A DNA stretch of 55,585 nt, taken from assembly GCA_016931995.1 (NCBI GenBank), contig JAFGDS010000018.1:1-55585 (forward strand). Reading direction: 5' to 3'. Below, in pieces: positions 34,768 to 46,629 of this stretch (the stretch's first letter is position 1; every line of letters starts with the position of its first letter). The stretch comes from Pirellulales bacterium. GTDB taxonomy: Bacteria; Planctomycetota; Planctomycetia; Pirellulales; Thermoguttaceae. The position numbers were made by a program, and so were the translations under genes. The notes below the pieces were generated by a model. That model was given only the letters and a program-made list of their open reading frames with translations. It was not told where the DNA came from and did no database searches.

Positions 34768-35088
34768 CGCGCGAGCGCCGCGTCGCCGCGTCTGTAAACC
34801 GCGTGCGGCTTCGCTGGGCGATCGTCGCCGCCCCACCACGTGCGGTCCCCTTCGGCACCGCTCAAAAAGGGCCGGGGGGTGCGTCCTGCGAAAAAAGGGG
34901 AGGCCCCTTCCCGCCCGGGGTCGATTTTCGACCTATATTTCAGATAGGCTCTAGCCCCTTGAAAAGATACTCACACCTTGAAGAACTTGTCGCGTCGCTC
35001 CATCTCCTGCTTCACGTGCCGTCCCAACGGCGCACAAAACTGTTCCCATATTGCCCAAGAGTTCGCATTTATTTGAAGGGAGCCAGTT
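34768..35088. other. 321-nt gap upstream of the TadG-like gene
   Basis: No coding frame with protein-like composition. The part at 34885-34925 is a C- and G-rich inverted word (GGGGAGGCCCCTTCCCG) after a run of six A. The 100 nt before the next start are comparatively AT-rich and probably carry its promoter. Confidence 0.35.
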
Positions 35089-36867
35089 ATGTTTGGCGCT
35101 GAAATACCGCGTCAGCTCGAGAGGTTGGGAAAACGCGACGACCGAAGGCGGCGTGGGGCGGTTCTCGTCCTCGCCGCTTTGCTTATGGTATTCATGATGC
35201 TCTTGATGGCCCTGTCCGTCGACCTCGGCTACATGCTCGCCGTGCGCACGGAAATGAAACGGGCCACCGACGCGGCGGCCCTGGCCGGCGCGGGCATGCT
35301 CATCGACGGGTCCGACGTGGCCCAGGTGCAGGCCTTCGAGTACCTCGTCCGAAACCCCGTCGCCAAGGTCAACCTGGCCGAGGCCGATCCCGAATGGCAA
35401 GAGCACCTCGCGGAGCTCTTCGCCCAGCACCGGGATCACGTCACGATCGAGGCGGGTCACTGGGATCCGACCGCGCCCAAGCCGGGCCCCGGCGAAACCG
35501 ACCTGCGATTCAGCCAGTGCGACTTTTTGCCCTCGGCCATCCGCGTGAGCTCGACCCATCAGGGCGCGCCGTTGTTCTTCGCCCGAATCTTCGGCGAGAG
35601 CGAGTTTGACATCACCTCCGAGTCCATCGCGCGCTATCAGCCGCGAGACATCGTCCTCGTGCTCGACTTTTCCGCGTCCATGAACGACGACAGCGAGTTG
35701 AAGATGATCACCTCGGCCGGCGCCAACCGCGAGGCGGTCGAGGACAGCCTGCTGGAGATCTACCAAGGTCTGGGGTCGCCGGCCTACGGCAGCCTGCAGT
35801 TCGCCCCGCAGTATCTCACCGTGGTGGGCCAGCCGCCGTCGGGCCCGCAGATGCCGCAGATCACCGTCACCTTCCAGGCGGACGACGTCTTCGTCGAGTC
35901 CACCAAGGACTTGTCCAACGTCGTCATGCAGTTCACCGACGGAACGACGCAAAAGATCGAGGGTCTGTCCGGTCTGACGGGCACGTTCCGCGGCACCGGC
36001 GGCAACTACTACAAGCAGATCGCCAAGATCTGGGTCAAGTCGGGCCCGAACGACAGCGGCGAGGGCCCCGGCTACGGTGAACGGTTCGAGGACAACGCCG
36101 ATTGGGTCAAGGCCGCCTTCGGCCTGAACGCCGTGGCGTATCCTTATGCCTCGGGAAGCTGGAACGACTACATCAACTACGTTCGCACCAGCTCCGCGGT
36201 CAAAACGGCCGGCTACAAGAAGAAGTACGGCTTCATGACCTTGATCAACTACTGGCTGGAAAACAAGCCCTCCTACAATCAGACGTGCGACTTGTGGAAG
36301 GGCGATGCCCAGCCGATGGGCGCGGTCAAGGACGCCGTGGACGTCTTCATGGATTACCTCCGGGAAGTGGACACCGAGGACCAGGTGGGCTTGGCGATCT
36401 ACGACTCGCCCGACCAGACGGCCCTCATCGAGCATAGCCTGACCATGGACTTTGACACGGTCGTCAACACGGTTCAGCACCGGCAGGCGGGTCACTACGA
36501 TCAGTACACGAACATCGGAGCCGGCATCCTCAAGGGCAAGCAGGAATTGGACGCCAACGCCCGAATCGGCTCGTTCAAGCTGATCGTCCTGATGACCGAC
36601 GGTCAGGCCAACAAGCCTTCCGGCATCGACGCCGACCAGTACGCCCTGGCCCAGGCCCAGTTGGCCAAGGACGCCCACTACCCGATCGTCACCATCAGCC
36701 TCGGCAGCTCGGCCGACACGTGGCTGATGCAGCAGATCGCCGATCTGACCGGCGGGGCGCACTTCAACGTGCCCGGCTTGTGCGGCTCGGTGACCGATTA
36801 CCGCGACCAACTGCTCGAGGTCTTCCGGCGGATCGCCGACGACCGGCCGTTGGTCCTGGTCAAATAG
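35089..36867 (+). CDS. TadG-like protein with von Willebrand A domain
   Basis: A 592-residue protein. Residues 20-75 match the TadE/TadG-like N-terminus: RRRRGAVLVLAALLMVFMML as a positively flanked membrane helix, then SVDLGYMLAVRTEMKRATDA and AALAGA. A von Willebrand A domain starts at about 187 with the MIDAS motif LDFSASMN (Asp193, Ser195, Ser197), and continues after a roughly 150-residue insertion (beta-rich, 230-330) with VGLAIYDSPDQTALIEHSLT, TNIGAGILKGKQEL and LIVLMTDGQAN. TadG proteins are pseudopilin-like components of Flp pilus systems; standalone VWA versions are common in Planctomycetota and probably bind ligands outside the inner membrane. ATG 35089 follows GGGAG by seven nt. 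No other tad gene is present. Confidence 0.88.
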   Translation: MFGAEIPRQLERLGKRDDRRRRGAVLVLAALLMVFMMLLMALSVDLGYMLAVRTEMKRATDAAALAGAGMLIDGSDVAQVQAFEYLVRNPVAKVNLAEADPEWQEHLAELFAQHRDHVTIEAGHWDPTAPKPGPGETDLRFSQCDFLPSAIRVSSTHQGAPLFFARIFGESEFDITSESIARYQPRDIVLVLDFSASMNDDSELKMITSAGANREAVEDSLLEIYQGLGSPAYGSLQFAPQYLTVVGQPPSGPQMPQITVTFQADDVFVESTKDLSNVVMQFTDGTTQKIEGLSGLTGTFRGTGGNYYKQIAKIWVKSGPNDSGEGPGYGERFEDNADWVKAAFGLNAVAYPYASGSWNDYINYVRTSSAVKTAGYKKKYGFMTLINYWLENKPSYNQTCDLWKGDAQPMGAVKDAVDVFMDYLREVDTEDQVGLAIYDSPDQTALIEHSLTMDFDTVVNTVQHRQAGHYDQYTNIGAGILKGKQELDANARIGSFKLIVLMTDGQANKPSGIDADQYALAQAQLAKDAHYPIVTISLGSSADTWLMQQIADLTGGAHFNVPGLCGSVTDYRDQLLEVFRRIADDRPLVLVK

Positions 36868-36885
36868 CCGGTCGCCGTGGTAGCT

Positions 36886-37206
36886 CCCCTCTCCCGCCCG
36901 TGCGGGAGAGGGCGGGGAAACCGTGGCTCCCCTCTCCCGCTTGCGGGAGAGGGGCTGGGGGTGAGGGGACGCGGCGATACCCGGCGCGCCCCTTCACGCG
37001 GAACCACCCCGGCCAGCAATCCATCGACGCGTCCAGACGCGACGCCTCCGCCAAGACTCCGGTCCCGTCGACCGGGCCTCTTGGCGGAGGGTTCGTTTTC
37101 TTGCGTGCCACTGGCTCTGCCAGTGCCGCTGCGTTGAGTGCCACTGGCTCTGCCAGTGCGCCGTCTGAAAACCCTGTTCACGACACTGGCAAAGCCAGTG
37201 GCACAC
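36886..37206. repeat. cluster of family C and family B repeats
   Basis: Two family C copies (CCCCTCTCCCGCCCGTGCGG at 36887; CCCCTCTCCCGCTTGCGGGA at 36926) are followed by three family B copies: 37105-37126 and 37137-37159 in direct orientation 33 bp apart, and 37184-37206 inverted. The 352-nt gap 36868-37219 between convergent genes therefore consists almost entirely of repeats. Confidence 0.8.
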
Positions 37207-37219
37207 ACCCGACCATCAG

Positions 37220-37738
37220 TCATCGCCGGAACTGCTGGCACCAGTAGATGGTCCCGCTCTCCGTGACGTAGGCCGCGACGCCGATCCGCCGGTGGCTCCC
37301 GTTGAGGATGTTTGCCCGGTGGCCCGACGAGTTCATCCACCCCCGAACCACCGCCAGGCTGTTCGCGTAGCCCATGGCGATGTTCTCGGCCACGGGGTGA
37401 CGGGTGTGCTGGAGCCGGCGGGAACGCGTCATCCAAATGGCGTGCTCCCGGGCCGACTTCATGAGATTGTGGTCCACCTTCAAGGGCGGCAACCCCCGCC
37501 GCGCTCGCTCCTCGTTGGTCAAACGGACCACGTTCTTCTCGATCGCCAGAAGCTTGACTTCGTGGACGGTCAGCGTCTCCGGATCGGCGTCCTCCTCGGC
37601 CACGTCCGTCTTTTCCGCCTGGGCGGCGGGCGGTTCGGACGCGGTCGGCCTGTCGTCCGCCCGAGCCGAGACGCCCCATAGCGCGGCGCATGCGGCGCAC
37701 AGCCCGAACAACATGCAAAAGGTCACTCGACCAACCAT
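37220..37738 (-). CDS. CAP-domain (SCP-like) secreted protein
   Basis: A 172-residue exported protein. The signal peptide is FCMLFGLCAACAALWGVSARA. An acidic linker (EKTDVAEEDADPETLT) leads to a CAP domain from about residue 58: VVRLTNEERARRGLPPL, LMKSAREHAIWM, HPVAENIAMGYANS, GWMNSSGHRANIL and IYWCQQF. These are the usual CAP1-CAP4 signature positions, including the two histidines and the Glu of AENIA that form the central cavity. Bacterial members are secreted, with lipid or metal binding reported for relatives; the role here is unknown. AAGAGGAGGAG lies just before the ATG. Monocistronic, convergent with the TadG-like gene. Confidence 0.92.
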   Translation of the reverse strand: MVGRVTFCMLFGLCAACAALWGVSARADDRPTASEPPAAQAEKTDVAEEDADPETLTVHEVKLLAIEKNVVRLTNEERARRGLPPLKVDHNLMKSAREHAIWMTRSRRLQHTRHPVAENIAMGYANSLAVVRGWMNSSGHRANILNGSHRRIGVAAYVTESGTIYWCQQFRR

Positions 37739-38065
37739 GGGAACTCCTCCTCTTCCGCCAAGATTCTTGTGGACGCGGGTCAGCGGCGCGACGAGCGTCC
37801 AAGCGAGGTAGATGGGTAGGAAAGGGGCGGCATCGTTGTCACCTTCAGTGGAATGGAGCCGTCCCCGGTCGATGACGCCGGAGCACGTCAGCCCCGGCGA
37901 TTGTGGCTCTGGGAAGGTTGGGATGACCTTGCGGGCATCGAATCGAGCCTAATCGAACCAAATGCGTTTGCAAGAGCCCGCGTGCCCTACGGTCCGCCTG
38001 GATGCGGCATCATGTGAATTTAGGAAGTTTGGGAAACTATCCCATATGGGTGGGTCCGGGGCAAC
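37739..38065. other. 327-nt gap with small palindromes
   Basis: Gap between divergent genes. Near its right end are a 10-bp perfect palindrome CCCATATGGG (38041-38050) and a hairpin GGGGCA/TGCCCC (38058-38072) that contains the first possible ATG of the next gene. No coding frame is convincing. Confidence 0.4.
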
Positions 38066-41785
<3,720 letters not shown>

Positions 41786-41812
41786 GATTGGTCTGGTTTT
41801 TGGGAGAAGGGC

Positions 41813-42100
41813 ATGGGAGCGAAACGGCGACGGATTGAAGCGGCCGTGAAGGCCAAGGCGGCGTTGGCGGCGGTGCGGGGGGATCGATGGCCGGCCCGAC
41901 GTGATCAATCGTCGCCAGCGGTACGGCGACTGGGAAGGCGACGCGATGGTCGGCAAGGGCCGCCGCAGTTCGTTGGTAACCTTGGTCGAGCGAAAGAGCG
42001 GCTACCCGCGAGCCGGCCGGGCCGACGACATGACGGCGGCCACCACGACTCGCGTGATGACGCGCCGGATGAGAGATCCGCCGCCGGCGTTGCGTCGACA
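41813..42100 (+). mobile_element. transposase remnants, IS3-like joined to IS30
   Basis: Two unrelated transposase pieces abut. 41813-41895 translates as GAKRRRIEAAVKAKAALAAV then RGDRW, resembling the N-terminus of an IS3-type OrfA (KRRR...FKAKVALEAVRGD). From 41901 in a different frame comes INRRQRYGDWEGDAMVGKGR, then LVTLVERKSGY and TAATTTRVMTRRMRD, the central part of an IS30-family transposase with the first catalytic Asp in GDWEGD. Both ends of the IS30 gene are missing. No terminal inverted repeats are visible. Non-functional. Confidence 0.75.
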
Positions 42101-42414
42101 GGCCCCCGTGAAACGTGAGTCGTCCACGATAGCGCGGCAACAGATCGCCGACCTCCTTGGACTCGCACCGATTCCACACCACGCCGAAATGATCCCGCGC
42201 GGTCGTCTCCCAAATCCTCGAAATGGTTGACGGCGCCGCGCGTCAGGGCGTGGTTCAGAAAGAGGACGTGGTTGCCGGCCAGCGCGTGCGGATCGTCGCT
42301 TCCATGGTGATCGCAGAGCTTCCGTCGAGCGCCGCCGGTGAACGCGCATGCCCAAGGCACGTAGGGTGGGCGCCGCCCTTCCAGAACGGCCCTGACGATG
42401 TCGCGTTGTGTCAT
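42084..42414 (-). pseudogene. UroD-family protein, deleted and frameshifted
   Basis: From ATG 42414 the frame begins MTQRDIVRAVLEGRRPPYVP and continues DPHALAGNHVLFL and HFEDLGDDR, the N-terminus of a uroporphyrinogen-decarboxylase-family protein (methyltransferase-like members). Near 42200 the frame shifts, since the next frame continues DHFGVVWNRC, and then the text jumps to KEVGDLLPRYRGRLTFHGGL, which belongs near the C-terminus of the same family. About half the gene is therefore lost. It ends against the transposase remnants. An apparently intact, different UroD-family gene is at 52961-53950. Confidence 0.7.
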
Positions 42415-42925
42415 GTCGCCCGACAGAGTCGCCGGGCGCTCGTCCCCGACGAGGCTGAACCACTCTTGCAGCTTCGGAACGCGGCCCTCGCCGGCGGCTT
42501 CGTCGTGGTAGCGCATCAGGTTCGCCCGCCCCGCGCCGCGGCGGACGACGTAGCCGATCTTGCCGCCGACGTTCAGCCAATCGGTCTTCAGCGAATGGAC
42601 GGTCCGCGGGTTGCCCAGGGCCACGATTTCCTTGCGGCCAAACCGCCCGAAGAGCGTCCGCGTGTTTTGGCCCAGCGGGTATTCGTGACCGACGACGCCC
42701 GTTTCACGCGACTTTGGCGTGAAGCCATCCTTTGCTCTCAATCGCTCGACGTAGACAACGACGTCCTTCCCGAGCGAGACGAAGGCGAAATCCTGCGCGA
42801 CCTTGCCGCCGCTGGAGCGTTCCGGTGACGGCAAAGCGATCCGACTCCACTCGCGGGTTCAATTCCCCGACGACGGCCTTGGCTCGCCGCGAGGCGTCTT
42901 GGCCGTCGATCAGCCTCGCGGACAA
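42415..42925 (-). pseudogene. broken gene fragment, family unknown
   Basis: One frame from about 42925 reads LSARLIDGQDASRRAKAVVG, ELNPRVESDRFAVTG; after a frame change near 42800 it continues AQDFAFVSLGKDVVVYVERL, LGQNTRTLFGRF, WLNVGGKIGYVVRRGAGRAN and VPKLQEWFSLVGDE. Composition and motif density are protein-like across the break, so this looks like one decayed gene, truncated where the UroD remnant begins. I do not recognise the family; the C-terminal part resembles beta-rich carbohydrate-active accessory regions, without certainty. Confidence 0.5.
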
Positions 42926-43002
42926 CGGTCCTCATCTATCATACCGCGGCGTCCCGTCCGTTGAACCGCCGCCCGCGTCGAGCGGGGGGACAGACGACCT
43001 CC

Positions 43003-43593
43003 TCACGCACGCCGGCGGGCTCGAACCGCAACCAACGCGAGACCCAGGATCAACAGCGAAAGCGTCGACGGCTCGGGAATCGCCACCAGGGAGACGGTTT
43101 TGGCCGCGTCGTCGTACGCGACGGCGTATCCGACCGGGGCCGCGCCGCCGGCCGCGCCGGTTCGCGCCCCGGTGTAACTCAAGAATACGTAGGACTCCTC
43201 GGTCAGGGCCGCGCCGTATTGCGAGAAGCCGAACAGCCCGCCGTCGAGGTCCACGTCGCCGGTGAAGGCGTTGACGCCCTGCAGCGTGAGCGGGCCGGCG
43301 CCGCCGAAGGCGTAGTCCCGGCCAGCGTCCACCGTCACGGAGCCGGGATTCAACGTGGTCGTGAGGCTGACCGCGTCCGGGTTGGCGCTGGTGTCGTCGA
43401 ACGTGACGGCGTCGCCTTCGTTGTAGACCGTCGCGTCGCCGGTCCAGTTGGCCGTGGCGTTGATGTCCCAATCGGCGTTGACGCCGCCGGTCCAAGCGAT
43501 CGACGCGGCGCTCGCGGCGCCGGCGATCAGGCCCAACGTCAGGGCCGCGGCCAGAACGGCCCCCGGACGTGCGTGATTCAGTCGCGGACTCAT
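43003..43593 (-). CDS. PEP-CTERM exported protein
   Basis: A 196-residue protein. The signal peptide is GAVLAAALTLGLIAGAASA with cleavage before ASIAWTGG. Next comes WTGGVNADWDINATANWTGD and DAVTFDDTSA, the pattern of the autotransporter-associated beta-strand repeat found in secreted verrucomicrobial and planctomycetal proteins. The C-terminus is a standard PEP-CTERM signal: IPEPSTLSLLILGLALVAV followed by RARRRA. Exosortase processing and surface or extracellular-matrix release are expected from the family; the molecular role is unknown. ATG 43593 follows GGGAG by seven nt. It stands alone next to decayed DNA on its downstream side. Confidence 0.85.
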   Translation of the reverse strand: MSPRLNHARPGAVLAAALTLGLIAGAASAASIAWTGGVNADWDINATANWTGDATVYNEGDAVTFDDTSANPDAVSLTTTLNPGSVTVDAGRDYAFGGAGPLTLQGVNAFTGDVDLDGGLFGFSQYGAALTEESYVFLSYTGARTGAAGGAAPVGYAVAYDDAAKTVSLVAIPEPSTLSLLILGLALVAVRARRRA

Positions 43594-43727
43594 GGTTGTC
43601 TCCCTTCGATGCAAGACAAGGACAGTGGCTGCCAAGCGAGAGGCCACGACTTCACTCTAAGAAGCCCCGACGACCCGCGCCAATGAGTTTTTGCACGTTT
43701 GGACTACGATATTTTGGAGGGATCCGT

Positions 43728-43787
43728 TGTGGCACAGCCGCCCTCGGCCGTGCCGGGGGATCACACAGCCGAGGGCGGCCGTGCCAC
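43728..43787. repeat. family D inverted pair
   Basis: TGTGGCACAGCCGCCCTCGG (start of 43728-43754) and its inverted copy CACAGCCGAGGGCGGCCGTG (43764-43783) form a hairpin. The first arm is identical over 27 nt to 1544-1570, inside the secretin_N gene. Confidence 0.8.
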
Positions 43788-43811
43788 GGCATGTCACTGA
43801 CGTGGAAGAGG

Positions 43812-44210
43812 TTACGGTCGCTCGTGGGGGCGAGACTTGCGAGACAGTTTCCCAAGGCCGAAGTGCGCCATGACGAGGGCCGTGACGAGAAGCAACGCGG
43901 AGAAGACGGCGAGCGTCACCTGCTGCTCCTTTGCCAAGACGGCGATGACCACCATCAACAACCCGAGCGATCCCATCGAGACGGCCACGATCCGCGCCGG
44001 CAGCCGCGAGGCGACCGCGGCCGGAGGGCGTTCCGCGTAGTTGGCAAAGGCCCGTTGCATCCGATGCCAGCCGGCGTCGAGTCCGCCACGTCGGGAAATC
44101 GCTTCCACAACCACAAGAACGCACAGCGGGATCGCCAGCCCCAGGACGGCGTCCGTTTCGCGCGGATTGGCCGCGAACCAGCGGAACGTCGCCGCCAGCG
44201 CGGTGGGCAC
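43812..44210 (-). CDS. three-span membrane protein, probably N-truncated
   Basis: A 132-residue frame with three hydrophobic spans (VLGLAIPLCVLVVVEAI, IVAVSMGSLGLLMVVIAVLA, VTLAVFSALLLVTALVMAHF) and a basic tail. No family is recognised. It can start at GTG 44210, but there is no ribosome-binding site, and that base is exactly where a headless DUF1559 gene begins on the other strand. The pair of broken ends suggests a rearrangement that removed the upstream part of this gene too. It may still be expressed. Confidence 0.45.
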   Translation of the reverse strand: MPTALAATFRWFAANPRETDAVLGLAIPLCVLVVVEAISRRGGLDAGWHRMQRAFANYAERPPAAVASRLPARIVAVSMGSLGLLMVVIAVLAKEQQVTLAVFSALLLVTALVMAHFGLGKLSRKSRPHERP

Positions 44211-44211
44211 C

Positions 44212-44680
44212 CTGGCGATGCAATCGCACGAGAGCGCCCACGGCTGTTATCCGCCGGACGCCTGCGACCAGTATTTCCACGGCATCTGGGTCCGCATGTC
44301 GCCCTACCTGGAACAGGGCGTCCTTGCCCAACAGTATCATTTCGACGAGCGGGCGGACTCGGCCTACCACGTCGAACTGACCACCCGGATACCCCTGGCC
44401 GTGTTCTTGTGCCCAAGTTGCGCGACGACGCACAACTGCCACGAGCCGCGCAAAACCGTCTGGACGACGCACTACCATGGAAACACCGGACCCATCGGCG
44501 TCAACGCGGCCACCGGCGCGGCGTATCCGGACGAAACCACCGGCGTGTACGACGTGGCGAGCGAGGGCGTGTTCACGTTTCCCCACGGCGTAACCGTCCA
44601 GGAGATCGCCGACGGCACGAGCGCGACGATCGCCTTCGGCGAGATCGCCTGGGACACCCACCTCGGCGAGGATTCCGATG
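44212..44680 (+). pseudogene. DUF1559 fragment, no prepilin signal
   Basis: The frame enters at 44212 with LAMQSHESAHGCYPPDAC and continues IWVRMSPYLEQGVLAQQYHF, PLAVFLCPSC, YHGNTGPIGVNAATG, GVFTFPHGVTVQEIADGTSA and IAFGEIAWD. All are DUF1559 core motifs in the right order, but the N-terminal prepilin helix (about 60 codons) is absent and the C-terminus, with the usual ADGSV segment, is replaced by a family A repeat at 44682. Truncated at both ends. Confidence 0.75.
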
Positions 44681-44681
44681 C

Positions 44682-44715
44682 CGTCATTCCGAGCGAAGCG
44701 AAGAATCTCCTTGGC
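44682..44715. repeat. family A half copy
   Basis: GTCATTCCGAGCGAAGCGAA then GAATCTCC is one arm of the family A repeat, marking the point where the DUF1559 fragment ends. Confidence 0.6.
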
Positions 44716-44932
44716 TGTCGAGAACTCCGCTTCGCGCCGGATGATCTGGAGGGCAAATCCAGCGCTATTGAGCCTTGCTTTCCCGCCCGGTTGGAATAGA
44801 CTCGGTAGAATTGCGATAGGCGCGTCCAGGGGCCAAGTGCCTGCGCTGCGGGTTTATTTGCGTGGGAGTCCGCTGGCGTGGACAAGTATGCCACCATCGG
44901 GGCTATAGGTACTGTCGTTTCGAGGTAAGACC

Positions 44933-45226
44933 GTGGACGTTCCTTGGGCGTTGTTCTCGCCCGGTCCGGGTGAGATGATCGTCATCGGAGTGATCGCCGT
45001 GCTCTTGTTCGGCGAGCGGCTGCCGGAGGTGGGGCGAAGCCTGGGGCGAAGCCTCATCGAGTTCAAAAAAGGGCTTCGCGGAATCGAGGACGAGCTCCGC
45101 TCGGCCACGACGTCCGCTCCGACGCCGGCAAGGACGTCATTCGATTCCGTCGAACACGAGGAGGCCGCCGGTGTCCGTTTTGAACCTCCCGCCCGCGAGC
45201 CCCAAGACGAATCGCCGGCATCCTGA
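44933..45226 (+). CDS. tatA: twin-arginine translocase subunit TatA
   Basis: A 97-residue TatA/TatE-type protein that forms the protein-conducting oligomer for folded Tat substrates. It has a short N-terminus, one membrane span containing EMIVIGVIAVLLFG, the hinge FGERLPEVGRSLGRSL, the amphipathic helix (LIEFKKGLRGIEDELR) and a disordered acidic tail. The FG-x-x-x-LP-E-x-GR element is diagnostic of TatA rather than TatB. GTG 44933 is preceded by GAGGT at a good distance. tatB and tatC are not in the window, as is common where tat genes are scattered. It lies 70 nt upstream of tRNA-Val. Confidence 0.92.
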   Translation: MDVPWALFSPGPGEMIVIGVIAVLLFGERLPEVGRSLGRSLIEFKKGLRGIEDELRSATTSAPTPARTSFDSVEHEEAAGVRFEPPAREPQDESPAS

Positions 45227-45295
45227 CCGTTTTCTGGCCAGCCCCCCTTTTCGATCATCCACCCATCGCGGAAGATAGAAACTGATCAATCCCTC

Positions 45296-45369
45296 GGGCG
45301 GCTAGCTCAGTTGGTTAGAGCGCCATCCTCACACGGTGGAAGTCGTTGGTTCGAGTCCAATGCCGCCCA
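45296..45369 (+). tRNA. tRNA-Val (CAC)
   Basis: A 74-nt cloverleaf read by hand. The acceptor stem GGGCGGC/GCCGCCC has seven perfect pairs with discriminator A; D stem GCTC/GAGC with loop AGTTGGTTA; anticodon stem CCATC/GGTGG around loop CTCACAC, giving anticodon CAC (codon GUG); variable AAGTC; T stem GTTGG/CCAAT with TTCGAGT. The 3' CCA is not encoded. It is the only tRNA in the window. Confidence 0.95.
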
Positions 45370-45603
45370 CTTGACGTAAACCAAGCCGAAATCAGCACTT
45401 GGATTTCCTGTCGGCGGTTGGCATCGCGGCCTGAAGTCGAGCAAAAAGTGTGTAGTACCACACACTGGGCTGGGCTGGGAGTTGCTATGTCTAACCAGGC
45501 GGCCAAGATACCAAGGTATTGTCTGCACAAGCCCACCGGTTGTGCCTACGCCGGGGTGTGGGGCCGGATGATCTATCCGAGAACCCTCGCCCGGACCGCG
45601 CTT

Positions 45604-45674
45604 CATCCTGAGCGTAGCGAAGGATCTCGTTGGCGTCAAAGGAGTTCAGATGCTTCGCTTCGCTCAGCATGACG
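45604..45674. repeat. family A inverted pair
   Basis: CATCCTGAGCGTAGCGAAGG (45604-45623) and the inverted GATGCTTCGCTTCGCTCAGC (45649-45668) can form a hairpin 35 nt upstream of the phosphorylase start. The rest of the 339-nt gap after the tRNA holds no gene. Confidence 0.75.
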
Positions 45675-45708
45675 ACGGCGCCCGGGTTCTCGGATAGGCT
45701 CTTAGTGC

Positions 45709-46629
45709 ATGTTGCGACATCTGCTTGGAGATTGGTTGCGGAACACGGCGAGGCGGCGGATTCGCCAGGAGGTAATCCACACCGCGCGGGGGAAGATCGC
45801 GCCGACGGAGCAGCCGGGACAAATGCCACCCGACGAGGGGCCCTGCGCCGTCGGCTTCGTGTTCGCGCTGGGAATCGAGGCCGGTGGGCTGGTCGATCTG
45901 CTGGAAGACCGCACAAGCGCCCGGGTGCGCAGCGGGCTGGTGCGCCAGGGGCGGTTGGGCGGCCGGCGCGTCGTGCTGGTCGAGTCGGACGCGGGGGCCC
46001 AGCGGGCAGCGGCCGCCGCCGAGACGCTTCTGGTCGGGCACCGGCCCGAGTGGATCGCGTCGGCCGGATTCGCCGGCGGGCTCGCGCCCGAGGTGAAGCG
46101 GCACGACATTGTCCTGGCCAACGCGGTGGCCGCGCCGGATGGGCGGCGGCTGTCGATCGACCTCCGCGCGGAGCCGGGCTCGCTGGGACCGGGCGTGCAT
46201 GTGGGCCGGATCCTCTCGACGGACGAGATTGTCCGGCAGCCTGCCGACAAGCGGGAGCTGGGCCGGCGGCACGAGGCGCTGGCCGTCGATCTGGAGAGCC
46301 TCGCCGTGGCCGAGGTGTGCCGGGATCGCCGGGTGCGCTTCCTGGCGGTTCGCGTGGTGACCGACACGGTCGACGAGCAGCTTCCGGCGGACGTCCAACG
46401 TCTGACGGATCAGCCCAGCACGGCCGCCCGGCTGGGCGCGGCCCTGGGCGCGGTCTGGCGACGCCCCGGCAGCATCAAGGATCTCTACGCCCTGCGCGAA
46501 AACGCCCTGGTGGCCTCGGATCGGCTCGCCCGGTTTCTGGCCGGGATGATCGAGACGCTTTATTTCACGGCAGGGGTTTGTGTTTTGGAGGTGTGGTCAT
46601 GGACGATCTTACGCGGTTTTGTTGTCTGA
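45709..46629 (+). CDS. nucleoside phosphorylase family protein, IS-altered C-terminus
   Basis: A 306-residue PNP_UDP_1-family protein. Core motifs are GFVFALGIEAGGLVDLLE, IASAGFAGGLAPEVKRHDIV, VDLESLAVAEVC (the MESxAVA nucleoside-binding site) and VRVVTDTVDEQLP with the catalytic Asp. These enzymes cleave the glycosidic bond of nucleosides, for example methylthioadenosine or adenosylhomocysteine; relatives also act on hopanoid precursors (HpnG-like). The last 20 or so residues (TAGVCVLEVWSWTILRGFVV) do not belong to the family and run into the start of an IS1-like transposase at 46600, so the insertion appears to have replaced the tail. The catalytic core seems complete. ATG 45709 has no clear ribosome-binding site and follows a family A hairpin. 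Confidence 0.78.
   Translation: MLRHLLGDWLRNTARRRIRQEVIHTARGKIAPTEQPGQMPPDEGPCAVGFVFALGIEAGGLVDLLEDRTSARVRSGLVRQGRLGGRRVVLVESDAGAQRAAAAAETLLVGHRPEWIASAGFAGGLAPEVKRHDIVLANAVAAPDGRRLSIDLRAEPGSLGPGVHVGRILSTDEIVRQPADKRELGRRHEALAVDLESLAVAEVCRDRRVRFLAVRVVTDTVDEQLPADVQRLTDQPSTAARLGAALGAVWRRPGSIKDLYALRENALVASDRLARFLAGMIETLYFTAGVCVLEVWSWTILRGFVV

Noticed and set aside
35089-36867. A Tad/Flp pilus locus
   Set aside because: Only a TadG-like protein is present; no tadA, tadB, tadC, rcpA or flp gene is in the window.
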